A DNA stretch of 64,000 bases from Lamellibrachia satsuma (taxonomy: Eukaryota; Annelida; Polychaeta; Sabellida; Siboglinidae): positions 866,001 to 930,000 of the forward strand of contig BSQZ01000073.1 of NCBI GenBank assembly GCA_033239005.1, given 5' to 3'. Under the pieces are notes generated by a model. That model was not told the DNA's origin and ran no database searches. It was given only the letters and a program-made list of their open reading frames with translations. Position 1 is the first letter of the stretch; each line of letters begins with the position of its first letter. This document shows, one piece after another, positions 10,385 to 22,900 of the stretch. A program made the translations under genes and the position numbers.

Positions 10385-13160
10385 CTATGTGTAGCCCGCC
10401 CTTATCAGATATCTGTCAATTCTATTTTTAAACATATTCACACTACTAGCATTAACACAATCGTTTGGCAGTTTGTTCCATTCATTTATCACCCTCTGTG
10501 AGAATGAGTACTTTCTCATGTCTAACCTATACTGCTCCTTAACTAATGCTGCTTTGTGTCCTCTAGTTCTACTGCCTTCTTTAAGTTTGAAGAACATATT
10601 CCTGTCAACATCCTCATAACCGTTCACTATTTTAAACACTTCTATTTGGTCTCCTCTTAGTCTCCTGGTCTCTAGTGTTGTCAAACCACATTGTAATAAG
10701 CGACTTTCGTAACTAAGGTCTCTTAATTCTGGAATCATCTTAGTTGCTCTTCGTTGTATTCTTTCTAGCTTATCTATGTCTTTTTTACGATATGGCCTCC
10801 ATGCTTGAATACAATATTCCAAATGTGGTCTAACTATTGCTTTGTACAGGGGTACAATTAGATGTTTCTCCTTATACGTGATAGTTCTCCTAATTAGCCC
10901 TAGAATTTGATTTCCTTTCGAAGCAGCAATCCCACATTGCTCTGAAACTTTCATGTCAGCATTAAATGTTACTCCTAAATCCTTTTCTTGTGTGGTTCTA
11001 CCTAGTACAGCATCCCCCATTTTATATTCCTCGTCCATATTTCCATGTCCTATGTGTATACATTTACACTTCCCAAAATTGAATAACATTTGCCATTTTT
11101 CTAACCATTTAACTAATTTTTCTAGATCATCCTTTAAACTTTGTTTATCTGTATCATTAGTAACCTTTCTGAATACTTTTGTGTCATCTGCAAATTTGAG
11201 TACTTTGCTAGATATGTCATCCTCCAAATCATTTATATATATTAAAAACAGTATAGGGCCTAACACTGATCCCTGTGGTACCCCACTCAAAACAGATTTC
11301 CAGTTTGAAATCTTACCATCTACTAATACTCTCTGTCTTCTGTGTGTAAGCCACTTTTCTATCCAGTTGATTACATCATTGCCTATACCATGGGCTTTTA
11401 GTTTAAGTAACAATCTTTGATGTGGCACTTTATCGAAAGCTTTCTGAAAATCTAAGTAGACAACATCCACTGGTGACCCGTCATCTACCCACTTTGTAAT
11501 TTCTTCTAAAAAACATAAGAGACTGGTTAGACATGACCTTGCTTTTAGGAATCCATGTTGAGATGTATTTATTAATTTATGTTTTATGAGGAATTCCACC
11601 ATGTGGCCTCTAATTAATGTTTCAAGTAATTTACATACAACTGATGTTAAACTCACTGGTCTGTAATTTTCTGGCTTCTTCCTTGATCCCTTCTTAAACA
11701 GCGGCATAATGTTTGCTTCTTTCCATTCTGAAGGAACTATTCCTTCTTCTAGTGACAAGTTAAATAAGTTTGCAAGTGGTGTACTAATTTGATCAACAAT
11801 TTCCTTTAGCAGTTTTGGTGGTATCCCATCAACTCCAGGTGATTTATTATCTTTCATCTTCTTAATTTTCTTTGCTATCATTTCAGGAGTTACAAATAAC
11901 TGCCCTAAATGTTCTGATTTGTTGCCCTCAAATTTAGTCAATGGAACTGGAAGTGAGCTGATATCTTCTGTGGTAAAAACTGAGCTGAAATACTCATTCA
12001 GGACCTCTGCCATTTGGAACCCATCTGAAATTATGTTTTCACTGTTGTTTTCCAGTGGTCCGACCTTATCTCGAACTTTCTGTTTACTCCTTACATAAGC
12101 ATAGAAACTCTTGCTGTCATTTTTTATATTGCCTGCCAATTTTTGTTCAAAGGTTCTTTTAGATTTTCTAATTTCAGTTGTAGCTAGGTTAAGTGCCTCT
12201 TTGTAGTTTGTGTAGTCTTCTACATTTCCAGTGTGTTTATAGACCTTCCACAGCATCTGTTTGTGAGCAATTTTTCTAATAGCTTCTTTTGACAGGTGTT
12301 TTTTCCTGGATCTTTTCCCTTGTTTTCTTAATGGAATAAATTTCTCAATAATGCCCTCAATCTCATATTTTAAACAAGTCCAGCATTCTGTTGCTGTCTT
12401 GTTCTTCAGCAAGTTATTCCAATCTATATTTGCTAGATATGTTCTCATCACTTTATATTTGCCTTTGTTGAAGTTCCTCCTCCATTGTTTTTTATATGTA
12501 TTCCCTGTTTTTACTTTTATATTAAAATGGATATGGTTATGGTCACTTGAACCCAAAGGTTCGTGTACTTTAACATTGTCAACTAATTTATTTTGAGAAG
12601 ACAAAATTAAATCCAACACATTCCCACCTCTGGTTGGTTCCAAGACATGTTGAGTAAGGAAACAATCCTGTGTTAGAAGTAGAAACTGATGATCGTCACC
12701 TCCAGCATTCTCTAATGATTCCCATTGTATATGGCCATGGTTAAAATCACCCATTATAACACATTCTCCCTTGCTCACCTCCCTTATCGCCTTTTGTAAT
12801 TTTACATCTTCCTCTTGTCCTACGTTAGGACTACGATAAACTACTCCTATTGTTAATGTTGAGTTCCTGGTAACTATGTTACACCAAATTGCTTCCACAC
12901 TGCTTCACTTTTCAATGTAATTTCATATGCTTGGATAGATTCTTTAATATACAAAATTACTCCACCTCCCCTTCTTTCTCGTCTATCCTTCCTAAACATT
13001 ACATAGCCTGTCAGTGCTAACTCAGCATCTACTATATCTTCATTTGCCCATGATTCTGTGATGCCTATTACATGAGGATCAATATCTGCTACCATAATGT
13101 CTAACTCACTTTTTTATTTACTATGCTCCTCGCATTTAAGCATACACATTTAAGTTCATT
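10385..13160 (-). pseudogene. CR1 LINE ORF2: AP endonuclease plus reverse transcriptase, two frameshifts
   Basis: The N-terminus CLNARSIVNKK (about 13145) is cut off by a one-base loss in an A run. The next frame (13095-12874) has the endonuclease motif ITESW and RRGGGVILYI. A two-base GT duplication near 12890 shifts it into the 837-residue frame, which continues VVYRSPN, GDFNHG and SSDHNHI (endonuclease), then [41 protein letters not shown] and FADDTKVF, with both catalytic Asp present. It ends FKNRIDRYLIRAGYT. Nicking and target-primed reverse transcription are the known functions. The two indels block a single product from this copy. Confidence 0.88.
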
Positions 13161-13246
13161 GTCTGCAATTATTGGTGAACATTTCTTTGGATGTGTATTT
13201 GTAGTAGTACTCCTTTGAGTTTTCTCTGTCAGTTCCCCCTGCGCAT

Positions 13247-14344
13247 CTAGTTTAAATAATTTATGGTACCTGTGCCCTCGTCGACAACTCTGACAAACTC
13301 ACACGCAAGAACTGCAGCGCCCTTCCCTGTCAGATGAAGTCCATCTCTCATGAAAAAGTCACCTCTTCCCACAAAGTTTAACCACATGTCTACGAAGCCT
13401 ACTCCCTCCTCCATACATACCTTCTGTACCTGTGTGTTGATCGCCATCCTTCTACAGTTCCTATATTCCTCACCCCTGCCTCCCATTATTGGTAATATCC
13501 CCGACAATACGATCTGCCCAACTCGTGCCTCTTTAAGTGTCTTGATCAACCTCCTGTACTTACCAATGATGGCTGACGTTCCCTCCTTATCTGCATTGTT
13601 CGTTCCTACATGCACGAGAACAGCACCTCCCGTGCCACCACCCATGACCTGTCCTGCCTTCTCTGGTATAACCTCTACTTTTGCCCCTGGTAGGCATACT
13701 GTTATGTCATCTCCTCTATTTACAATTTTATCCACTTTCCTAATGATGGAATCCCCCATAAATACCCGGGCTTTCCTCACTTTCCCCTGTGATACTACAT
13801 CAGCGAAGCTCCTTTCCTGTTGCACACTACTAGTATGCCCCCTTTCTCTCATATCATCAACCTTTACTGTCTTACCACCTGGCAATCCCTCTCCACTCAC
13901 CCGCTTACCTCTCTTTTGTTGCATTCTTTGCCTTCTGTCATCTTTCTTCTTCTTACCAGCTTTCTCCCTCACATTGCCACTGCTCTCCTTGTTCTCCTCG
14001 GTCTCACCACCTCTGCTCTCCTCGGTCTCACCACCTCTGCTCTCCTCGATCTCACCACATCTGCTCTCCTCGGTCTCACCACCTTTGCTCTCATCATTCT
14101 CACCACCTCTGCTCACTTCTGTATCACCCTGCCCTGTCATCATCAAAATCATATGCCTTAGCTCAATCACCTGCTCCTGCAGATATTTCACTGTAGTACA
14201 TCCCCTACACACGAAATGGAAATCATCCGCCTGCACCTCCACCCACGAATTTACACACCCAGACTTTGCAAAGTCTATCCAGCTGTCGCAGCTAGAACAT
14301 ATCAAATTACGTTTTGCCTTTACTTGGCGTTTGCACGGCGCCAT
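13247..14344 (-). CDS. CR1 LINE ORF1 protein: zinc finger plus SGNH esterase
   Basis: A 365-residue protein, the RNA-binding/esterase partner of CR1 ORF2. Residues 17-50 hold a Cys-rich PHD-like finger (CSSC...C...HFVCRGC), then a short helix. Residues 80-115 are a tandem repeat of GGETEESR-like octapeptides (24-bp DNA repeats at about 13990-14110), then a basic Lys/Arg stretch. From about residue 190 an SGNH hydrolase domain shows block I (FMGDSII), block III (VHVGTNN) and block V (DGLHLTGKG), that is the Ser, Gly, Asn and His positions. ATG at 14344 sits in the GCGCC-rich 5' end and fits the family start. No frameshift is seen. Confidence 0.85.
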   Translation of the reverse strand: MAPCKRQVKAKRNLICSSCDSWIDFAKSGCVNSWVEVQADDFHFVCRGCTTVKYLQEQVIELRHMILMMTGQGDTEVSRGGENDESKGGETEESRCGEIEESRGGETEESRGGETEENKESSGNVREKAGKKKKDDRRQRMQQKRGKRVSGEGLPGGKTVKVDDMRERGHTSSVQQERSFADVVSQGKVRKARVFMGDSIIRKVDKIVNRGDDITVCLPGAKVEVIPEKAGQVMGGGTGGAVLVHVGTNNADKEGTSAIIGKYRRLIKTLKEARVGQIVLSGILPIMGGRGEEYRNCRRMAINTQVQKVCMEEGVGFVDMWLNFVGRGDFFMRDGLHLTGKGAAVLACEFVRVVDEGTGTINYLN

Positions 14345-14399
14345 GTTAGAAATTAAATTTGTATTTGTTTATAATCCGTTTATAATCAATTTATACTAG

Positions 14400-14995
14400 G
14401 TAGTCTTCACAAAGACTGTTTTTGTGTTGTAATACACACTTTATAGTATGTTACTTATGTCTTAATTAAATTTACAGCTACTGCCTTGCAACTTACTTTC
14501 TATGTAACAGCTGACTAACAAAACGTAATATCGCTCGTGCTAACGAAATTTCAGTGACAGTGATCAATATTCCACGCTTTAGACAAATATAAAATCCACC
14601 AAATTCAATCCCGTGTTCTCCTCAAGATTTCCCAAGATGCATCCAACTTATAAGCAAGAATTTGAGCTTACTCATAAGTACTTTGTGACTGATGGATCAT
14701 TGAGAATCTTTAGATTTCACATTAGTATATGACACTGGATGGACTTTTAAACAGGACAAGTAATTAATTCACACATATGTCCAATTAGAACTTTAACCAG
14801 TCTGGAGAACTAATACAGTCAAGTAGTTTGTAGAGCACATTGACTGTTGTTAACTTGATGAGTCGGGAAAACAGTATCATTGTCCTTTCAAAATGTTTCA
14901 CTGAACACCGCCACCAATCTAGAAGATAAACTACTCAGCATATGACTCAATAAAATATAGCTCACTGAAGCAAAAAATGACATGTAGAAAGATAT
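14400..14995. other. No feature seen (AT-rich, non-coding)
   Basis: Short interspersed frames only. No conserved motif was recognised between the CR1 5' end and the first macrodomain relic. Confidence 0.5.
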
Positions 14996-14999
14996 CAGT

Positions 15000-15255
15000 T
15001 TAAATCCTTGCCAGGGGTTCACCAAATCTCTTGTGGAATGCATCCACATGATCAGTTGGGTCAACTAGTGATACTTTCTTAATGCGTGACTGGTTGCGAA
15101 CTTCTGGAAAAGCCTTTAGTGCTGAAATTATGATATTGGTGCAACTGTCAATAGGAAACCCGGAAGCGCCTAGTGCAGGACGCGCAATCGAAGACAGACT
15201 GCACTGTGCAGCAGCCAACATGTTTTAATGGCATCATAGAGTTTGTTACGCTCAT
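15000..15255 (-). pseudogene. Macrodomain second-exon relic, copy 2
   Basis: The frame LAAAQCSLSSIA...GASGFPID...IIISALKAF...KKVSLVDPTDHV is a clear paralogue of the macro exon at 15937-15539. Its upstream part (NERNKLYDAI) is in another frame, so an indel separates the two. The splice donor of the functional copy (GCAG/GTATG) has become GCAAGGATT, so the exon ends in a stop. It is therefore a decayed duplicate of the macrodomain C-terminal half. Confidence 0.75.
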
Positions 15256-15274
15256 TGTAACATTGTACACCTTG

Positions 15275-15375
15275 CCATATTTGTCACACCGCGTAGATTC
15301 CTGAGCTCAGCGTAGGAAGAGCAATCGAAGAGAGACCGCATTGTTCAGTAGCTACCATGCTTTCAAAGAATGAAT
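15275..15375 (-). pseudogene. Macrodomain second-exon relic, copy 3
   Basis: About 80 bases on the minus strand read FESMVATEQCGLSSIALPTL then SSGIYA, homologous to the middle of the macro exon. This fragment keeps the fuller IALPTLSSGIY loop that the exon at 15.9 kb has lost, so it preserves a more ancestral form of the substrate-loop region. Both ends fade out without splice sites. Confidence 0.6.
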
Positions 15376-15538
15376 CTTAGTCCTGTACAATTAGAACATA
15401 CCTGGAGAAATACAACCGTCAAGCACAGTGGAGCACCAGTTCATGTACTCAATGTTGCTAACTGAATGAGCCATAAAGTATAATTTCCTTGCACAAATGT
15501 TCAATTGTTCCAATGAACACCCAGCCAATGTTACATAC

Positions 15539-15937
15539 CTGCCACGACGCCAAGACACTTTTGAAATGATTTCACTACATGATCAACTGGATCTACCAGT
15601 AACACCTTCTTCACACATGACTGCTTGTCAGATTCTAAGAATTCTTTAACTGCTGATACTATAATTTTGGTGGATACATCTATGGGAAACCCCAGAGCTC
15701 CTGAGCTCAGTGCAATCGAAGACAGACCGCACTGCTCAGCAGCCAACATGCTTTCATAGACGGCATCAGAGAGGGTGTTCTTCTCGTTGTTATGTCCACC
15801 TTTCCACTTTGACCCCACGGCATGGATCACCTTCTTGCATGGCAGCTGGCCTGACGTTGACACATAAACTTGGCCAAGATTAAGACTACCGTGCTGCTGC
15901 ACATAAGCTCGACACTCCCGCTGAATCTCTGGGCCTC
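15539..15937 (-). CDS. Macrodomain, second exon (PARP14-like)
   Basis: A 399-bp exon flanked by TTATTGCAG acceptor and GCAG/GTATGT donor, both phase 1. It continues the macrodomain from the exon at 16.4 kb: AGGPEIQREC, HGSLNLGQVYVS, LPCKKVIHAVG, WKGGHNNEK, CGLSSIAL, GFPIDVSTKIIVSAV and KVLLVDPVDHV. Such domains bind or hydrolyse ADP-ribose. The loop that normally reads IPAISSGIFG is shortened to ALSSGALG, a two-residue loss that may alter binding. The phase-1 donor means more coding sequence should follow, but only decayed copies of this same exon are seen downstream, so the gene's 3' end is unresolved. Confidence 0.78.
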
Positions 15938-16101
15938 CTGCAATAAAAACAATGAAGCATCTCAATGCTGCATTACAGAACGTAATGAAAACAAAGGAAG
16001 TACATGCCTAGCAACAACTTAATTCACTGTAGTTCTGAGCAAACAATTATAGGCAATTGACAAAAACTTTGACAATTGGAAGGAAAGGAAATTGGCAATA
16101 C

Positions 16102-16416
16102 CTGCAACCAAAATGGCTTTGGCGTGTCGTCCAACGTAGTCAAGTCGTCTGTTGGCAGAACTAACAATGGCGTCTACGCTGAGTGTTGTCAAATCCCCTC
16201 GAACCACTTCCACTGTAGAGCCTCCAATCATGTAAGACCTGGGTGTGCTGCCACCAGAACCGCTACCCGTGCATTCTGTTAGATGCCCGTCTATTTCATC
16301 ATTGGTTTGTGCCACTGGGTTCACTGCTCCTGAAACAGCGACGTGGCCGTCAGACTTGCTGACTGTCAGTATGCCTCCACATTTGGACTGATGTGGTAGT
16401 GTTGACAATGGATTTG
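16102..16416 (-). CDS. KH-like tail plus macrodomain first exon
   Basis: A 315-bp exon in phase 1-1. Acceptor is ATTCCAAG and donor GTTGCAG/GTATTG. It starts with the end of a KH-like repeat (ILTVSKSDGHVAVSG, NPVAQTNDEI) that is clearly related to the cassettes at 61-63 kb. Then it enters the macrodomain: STVEVVRGDLTTLSVDAIV, SSANRRLD, HAKAILVAG. Known macrodomains have NAAN and a GGGVA turn here; this one has SSAN and VGRHA, so ADP-ribose contacts are altered. An in-frame TGA lies just upstream of the acceptor. The exon phase fits TRIM exon 4 (19.8 kb), giving a possible fusion; alternatively it is a stranded piece of a PARP14-like gene. Confidence 0.7.
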
Positions 16417-16940
16417 CTTGGAATGTTGTTCAACCCCTTTGAAGCATGTCCATCTGTGATGTGCTGCCTGCATGGTATTAATACGGTGCTGCCGTCTGGT
16501 AAATGTCGTACCAGTTGATGTTAAATAAATGCGCATACCCACAACGCACTTCTAGAGCTTGTGACACGGGCAAATGGCGGTTCTGATTGTCTCAAACATG
16601 CAAGTCATGTTGATGTGGCCATATCACTGCCACCTGTCGAATGAATTAGTGCTAATGAACTGTTGCTTCGGTGTGTAGTTTCTTGTAACAAAAGTTTTTA
16701 CCAATTGAGGAATATACCAGGTACGAGATTCCTCACAAGTCTTTCGACTTTGAATGTTTGTGGAATTGTGCCTAAAGCAGGGCTTACCACAATTGGCGGC
16801 AAGAAAACTGGCAGTACACATCGGCCAGCCGGGGGAGCTCGACGAGAGCAAAGAGGACTTTGGGAGTTACATGGAACAACTTGAACAGTGGTCAGAATTA
16901 AAAGGAATTGGTACTGATGGCAAGTGTCCTATTTCCCTTA

Positions 16941-19470
16941 CCAGGAATACACACTGAACAACAAAAGAGGGAATATACACTGAACAACAAAAGAAAGTGA
17001 ATATACACTGAACAATAAAAGAGAGGGAGTATACACTGAACAACAAAAGAAAAGGAATATACACTGAACAACAAAAGAGGGAATATACACTGAACAACAA
17101 AAGAAAGTGAATATACACTGAACAATAAAAGAGAGGGAGTATACACTGAACAACAAAAGAAAGGGAATATACACTGAACAACAAAAGAGGGAATATACAC
17201 TGAACAACAAAAGAAAGTGAATATACACTGAACAATAAAAGAGAGGGAGTATACACTGAACAACAAAAGAAAGGGAATATACACTGAACAACAAAAGAAA
17301 GTGAATATACACTGAACAATAAAAGAGAGGGAGTATATACTGAACAACAAAAGAAAGGGAATATACACTGAACAACAAAAGAGGGAATATACACTGAACA
17401 ACAAAAGAAAGTGAATATACACTGAACAATAAAAGAAAGGGAATATACACTGAACAACAAAAGAAAGGGAATATACACTGAACAACAAAAGAGGGAATAT
17501 ACACTGAACAACAAAAGAAAGTGAATATACACTGAACAATAAAAGAGAGGGAGTATACACTGAACAACAAAAGAAAAGGAATATACACTGAACAACAAAA
17601 GAGGGAATATACACTGAACAACAAAAGAAAGTGAATATACACTGAACAATAAAAGAAAGGGAATATACACTGAACAACAAAATAAAGGGAATATACACTG
17701 AACAACAAAAGAAAAGGAATATACATCGAACAACAAAAGAGGGAGTATACACTGAACAACAAAAGAAAGTGAATATACACTGAACAATAAAAGAAAGTGA
17801 ATATACACTGAACAACAAAAGAAAGGGAATATACACTGAACAACAAAAGAAAGGGAGTATACACTGAACAACAAAAGAAAGGGAATATACACTGAACAAC
17901 AAAAGAAAGTAAATATACACTGAACAACAAAAGAAAGTAAATATACACTGAACAATAAAAGAAAGGGAATATACACTGAACAACAAAAGAGGGAATATAC
18001 ACTGAACAACAAAAGAAAGTGAATATACACTGAACAACAAAAGAAAGGGAATATACACTGAACAACAAAAGAAAGTAAATATACACTGAACAATAAAAGA
18101 AAGGGAATATACACTGAACAACAAAAGAGGGAATATACACTGAACAACAAAAGAAAGTGAATATACACTGAACAATAAAAGAGAGGGAGTATACACTGAA
18201 CAATAAAAGAGAGGGAGTATACACTGAACAATAAAAGAAAGGGAATATACACTGAACAACAAAAGAGGGAATATACACTGAACAACAAAAGAAAGTGAAT
18301 ATACACTGAACAATAAAAGAGAGGGAGTATACACTGAACAACAAAAGAAAAGGAATATACACTGAACAACAAAAGAGGGAATATACACTGAACAACAAAA
18401 GAAAGTGAATATACACTGAACAACAAAAGAAAGGGAATATACACTGAACAACAAAAGAAAGGGAATATACACTGAACAATAAAAGAAAGGGAATATACAC
18501 TGAACAACAAAAGAAAGTGAATATACACTGAACAATAAAAGAAAGTGAGTATACACTGAACAACAAAAGAAAGGGAATATACACTAAACAACAAAAGAAA
18601 GTGAATATACACTGAACAACAAAAGAAAGGGAATATACACTGAACAATAAAAGAAAGGGAATATACACTGAACAATAAAAGAAAGTGAATATACACTGAA
18701 CAACAAAAGAAAGGGAATATACACTGAACAACAAAAGAAAGGGAATATACACTGAACAATAAAAGAAAGGGAATATACACTGAACAACAAAAGAAAGTGA
18801 ATATACACTGAACAATAAAAGAAAGTGAGTATACACTGAACAACAAAAGAAAGGGAATATACACTAAACAACAAAAGAAAGTGAATATACACTGAACAAC
18901 AAAAGAAAGGGAATATACACTGAACAACAAAAGAAAGGGAATATACACTGAACAATAAAAGAAAGTGAATATACACTGAACAACAAAAGAAAGGGAATAT
19001 ACACTGAACAACAAAAGAAAGGGAATATACACTGAACAATAAAAGAAAGGGAATATACACTGAACAACAAAAGAAAGGGAATATACACTGAACAACAAAA
19101 GAAAGTGAATATACACTGAACAATAAAAGAAAGTGAGTATACACTGAACAACAAAAGAAAGGGAATATACACTGAACAATAAAAGAAAGTGAATATACAC
19201 TGAACAATAAAAGAGAAGGAGTATACACCGAACAATAAAAGAAAGTGAGTATACACTGAACAACAAAAGAAAGGGAATATACACTGAACAATAAAAGAAA
19301 GTGAGTATACACTGAACAACAAAAGAAAGGGAATATACACTGAACAATAAAAGAGAGGGAGTATACACTGAACAACAAAAGAAAGGGAGTATACACTGAA
19401 CAACAAAAGAGATGGAGTATACACTGAACAACAAAAGAAAGGGAATATACACTGAACAACAAAAGAAAGG
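16941..19470. repeat. 25-28-bp minisatellite, about 90 copies
   Basis: Units resemble GGAATATACACTGAACAACA plus AAAGAAAG, with length variants ending AAAGAG and AATAAAAGAGAGG. The array is about 2.5 kb. No unit has a stop on the minus strand, which gives a 906-codon frame and three other long frames of SVYSLSFVVQCI type; these are artefacts. The array lies in the presumed intron between TRIM exon 4 and the macro exon. Confidence 0.97.
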
Positions 19471-19780
19471 CGACAATTTCAACATAAGTTTTTTCACGAC
19501 ACAACGAACTCGCCATACTTTTGTCAATGCAGCATGACGCAGCTTTATGTGGTGTCTCGATAAAGTCGAAAATCTAGTGCAGAGCACACGTGCTACGCAC
19601 GGTCCAGACCGGTTAGTTTAGGGCAACCGTGTGCACGTCGGATGCACATGCAGGCATTGCACGTGCAATTTATGTGGTGAGCAGTGTTCATTCTTCAATC
19701 AGCTCGAATTACTGAAACCCAAAAGAACAATGTTGCTACGGTAAAACGGGTATATGTAATATCAAATGTGGCATACTTAC

Positions 19781-19985
19781 CTAATGAATAGACACATCCC
19801 TCGATTGCATCAATGCGTCCAACAATCGGATCTTGATTTCCCGCGAGAAACGCCATCGTCACAGAAGTCTCATCACAGCGCGTCACTTGGTCATCTTTGG
19901 CGATGGTGAGCATGTTTTTCATAAGGTCGTCGTGGCCAGCAAGAAACTGAACTTGGGTAGCCGTTTCACTGGTGGTAAGTAAGTC
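19781..19985 (-). CDS. TRIM exon 4 (end of coiled coil)
   Basis: A 205-bp exon between TTTTCCAATCAG and ATTAG/GTAAGT. It reads DLLTTSETATQVQFLAGHDD, then DLMKNMLTIAK and ends GCVYSL plus one base (phase 1). The pattern of a serine-rich start followed by a short helix is usual for the last part of invertebrate TRIM coiled coils, just before the C-terminal domain. Confidence 0.75.
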
Positions 19986-22900
19986 CTGATTGGAAAACAA
20001 CAAATTATTCTCAACGACAGCACTTACCATGCACAACAATAATATCAGCATACCTGATACAATAATAACATCAGCATATCTGGTACAATAATAACATCAG
20101 CATACTTGGTACAATAATTACGTCAGCATACCTGGTACAATAATTATGCCAGCATACTTGGTACAATAATAACGTCAGCGTACCTCGTACAAAAATAACA
20201 TCAGCATATCTGGTACAAAAATAACATCAGCATAAATGGTACAACAATTACACAGGATACCTGGTACAATAATAACATCAGCATACCTGGTACAATAATT
20301 ACGTCAGTACACCTGGTATAATAATGACGTCAGCGTATCTGGTACAATAATAACATCAGCACACCTGCTGCGATACGGTTCCACATAATTGTACAGAACG
20401 TGAAATCTTGCATGACATCACATCACAGTACCATAGCCTCATTAGCATTGACAAACTGCTTCTCTAATGTTGTGTTTCACGACAAAGTAGTCAAAAAAAT
20501 TTTCCAACTTTACACTGCTTATACCAAGAACGGCATAGTCATGGATTCACGACTCTGACAACAAAGAAAACTAACAAAGGATCCTCGTGAATAACAAGCC
20601 AGACCCCTGGAAAAACAATTAATATGTCGGAAATAAAGTCACAGGAAGTCATGAATTTATAACACAAGTTGAAATACTAAACACAAAAACAAACTATATA
20701 TTGACTTCGGACACATGTAGTTTGCCCGTCTCATTAATGTTAATACTGGTTAAATTAAATTAAAACAAGCCAGTAATTGCAAAAATAGCACGTCCAATTT
20801 AAGTTTCAACATTTGGAATCACGATCACACAAAAACATCATTTTAAGTTTTATTTCTGAGTGCTCAGCGCAGTTGAAGTATGTATCGGGGGTGTACAGTT
20901 GAAGTATGTATCGGGGGTGTACAGTTGAGGTATGTATCGGGGGTGTACAGTTGAGGTATGTATCGGGGGTGTACAGTTGAGGTATGTATCAGGGGTGTAC
21001 AGTTGAGGTATGTATCAGGGGTGTACAGTTGAGGTATGTATCAGGGGTGTACAGTTGAGGTATGTATCAGGGGTGTACAGTTGAGGTATGTATCGGGGGT
21101 GTACAGTTGAGGTATGTATCAGGGGTGTACAGTTGAAGTATGTATCGGGGGTGTACAGTTGAGGTATGTATCAGGGGTGTACAGTTGAGGTATGTATCGG
21201 GGGTGTACAGTTGAGGTATGTATCGGGGTGTACAGTTGAGGTATGTATCGGGGTGTACAGTTGAAGTATGTATCAGGGGTGTACAGTTGAAGTATATATC
21301 GGGGGTGTACAGTTGAGGTATGTATCGGGGGTGTACAGTTGAAGTATGTATCGGGGTGTACAGTTGAAGTATGTATCGGGGTGTACAGTTGAGGTATGTA
21401 TCGGGGTGTACAGTTGAGGTATGTATCGGGGTGTACAGTTGAGGTATGTATCGGGGGTGTACAGTTGAGGTATGTATCGGGGGTGTACAGTTGAAGTATG
21501 TATCGGGGGTGTACAGTTGAAGTATGTATCAGTGGTGTACAGTTGAAGTATGTATCGGGGGTGTACAGTTGAAGTATGTATCGGGGGTGTACAGTTGAGG
21601 TATGTATCGGGGGTGTACAGTTGAGGTATGTATCGGGGGTGTACAGTTGAGGTATGTATTGGGGGTGTACAGTTGAAGTATGTATCGGGGGTGTACAGTT
21701 GAGGTATGTATCAGGGGTGTACAGTTGAGGTATGTATCGGGGGTGTACAGTTGAGGTATGTATCGGGGGTGTACAGTTGAGGTATGTATCGGGGGTGTAC
21801 AGTTGAAGTATGTATCGGGGGTGTACAGTTGAAGTATGTATCGGGGGTGTACAGTTGAAGTATGTATCAGGGGTGTACAGTTGAAGTATATATCGGGGGT
21901 GTACAGTTGAGGTATGTATCGGGGGTGTACAGTTGAAGTATGTATCGGGGGTGTACAGTTGAAGTATGTATCGGGGGTGTACAGTTGAGGTATGTATCGG
22001 GGGTGTACAGTTGAGGTATGTATCGGGGGTGTACAGTTGAGGTATGTATCGGGGGTGTACAGTTGAAGTATGTATCGGGGGTGTACAGTTGAAGTATGTA
22101 TCGGGGGTGTACAGTTGAAGTATGTATCGGGGGTGTACAGTTGAAGTATGTATCGGGGGTGTACAGTTGAAGTATGTATCGGGGGTGTACAGTTGAGGTA
22201 TGTATCGGGGGTGTACAGTTGAAGTATGTATCGGGGGTGTACAGTTGAAGTATGTATCGGGGGTGTACAGTTGAGGTATGTATCGGGGGTGTACAGTTGA
22301 GGTATGTATCGGGGGTGTACAGTTGAGGTATGTATCGGGGGTGTACAGTTGAGGTATGTATTGGGGGTGTACAGTATAAATATCCTGTCTAAAAAGTTAT
22401 AACAAAACGTTTGACAATAATATTGTTTCTTAAGTGACCACTTTTCGTGTGTCCATCGTCACCGGTTTATAAAGGTCCACCCTATGTATCTATGATTGTT
22501 ATTAATATGTATTTAGACAAACGACCCCTTCATACAGTGTCAAAGAAAGAATTCTGAAAAAAGTGATTGGACTAAACGTAAATGTGAGGAAACTTATGGC
22601 ACGTTGAAGTTGAAACTTATGGCACGTTGAAGTTGAAACTTATGGCACGTTGAAGTTGAAACTTATGGCACGTTGAAGTTGAAACTTATGGCACGTTGAA
22701 GTTGAAACTTATGGCACGTTGAAGTTGAAACTTATGGCACGTTGAAGTTGAAACTTATGGCACGTTGAAGTTGAAACTTATGGCACGTTGAAGTTGAAAC
22801 TTATGGCACGTTGAAGTTGAAACTTATGGCACGTTGAAGTTGAAACTTATGGCACGTTGAAGTTGAAACTTATGGCGCGTTGAAGTTGAAACTTATGGCA

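Larger units (their letters stand above)
10290..14395 (-). mobile_element. Nearly full-length CR1-type non-LTR retrotransposon
   Basis: Two ORFs in CR1 order on the minus strand: an esterase-type ORF1 (14344-13247) and an endonuclease-RT ORF2 (about 13160-10385). They are followed by an 80-bp 3' UTR with two hairpins and a tail of ATCTTGTTAAA repeats. ORF1 is open; ORF2 has two small frameshifts, so the copy is young but probably inactive. Other copies of the same family lie at 29.2, 32.1 and 53.2 kb, and a diverged relative at 6.0 kb. The 3' end is set by where homology to the other copies stops (about 10290-10300). Confidence 0.92.

Noticed and set aside
16867..19587. 906-codon minus-strand frame rich in SVYSLSFVVQCI
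   Set aside because: It is a translation of the 25-28-bp minisatellite; several other frames over the same array are equally long.
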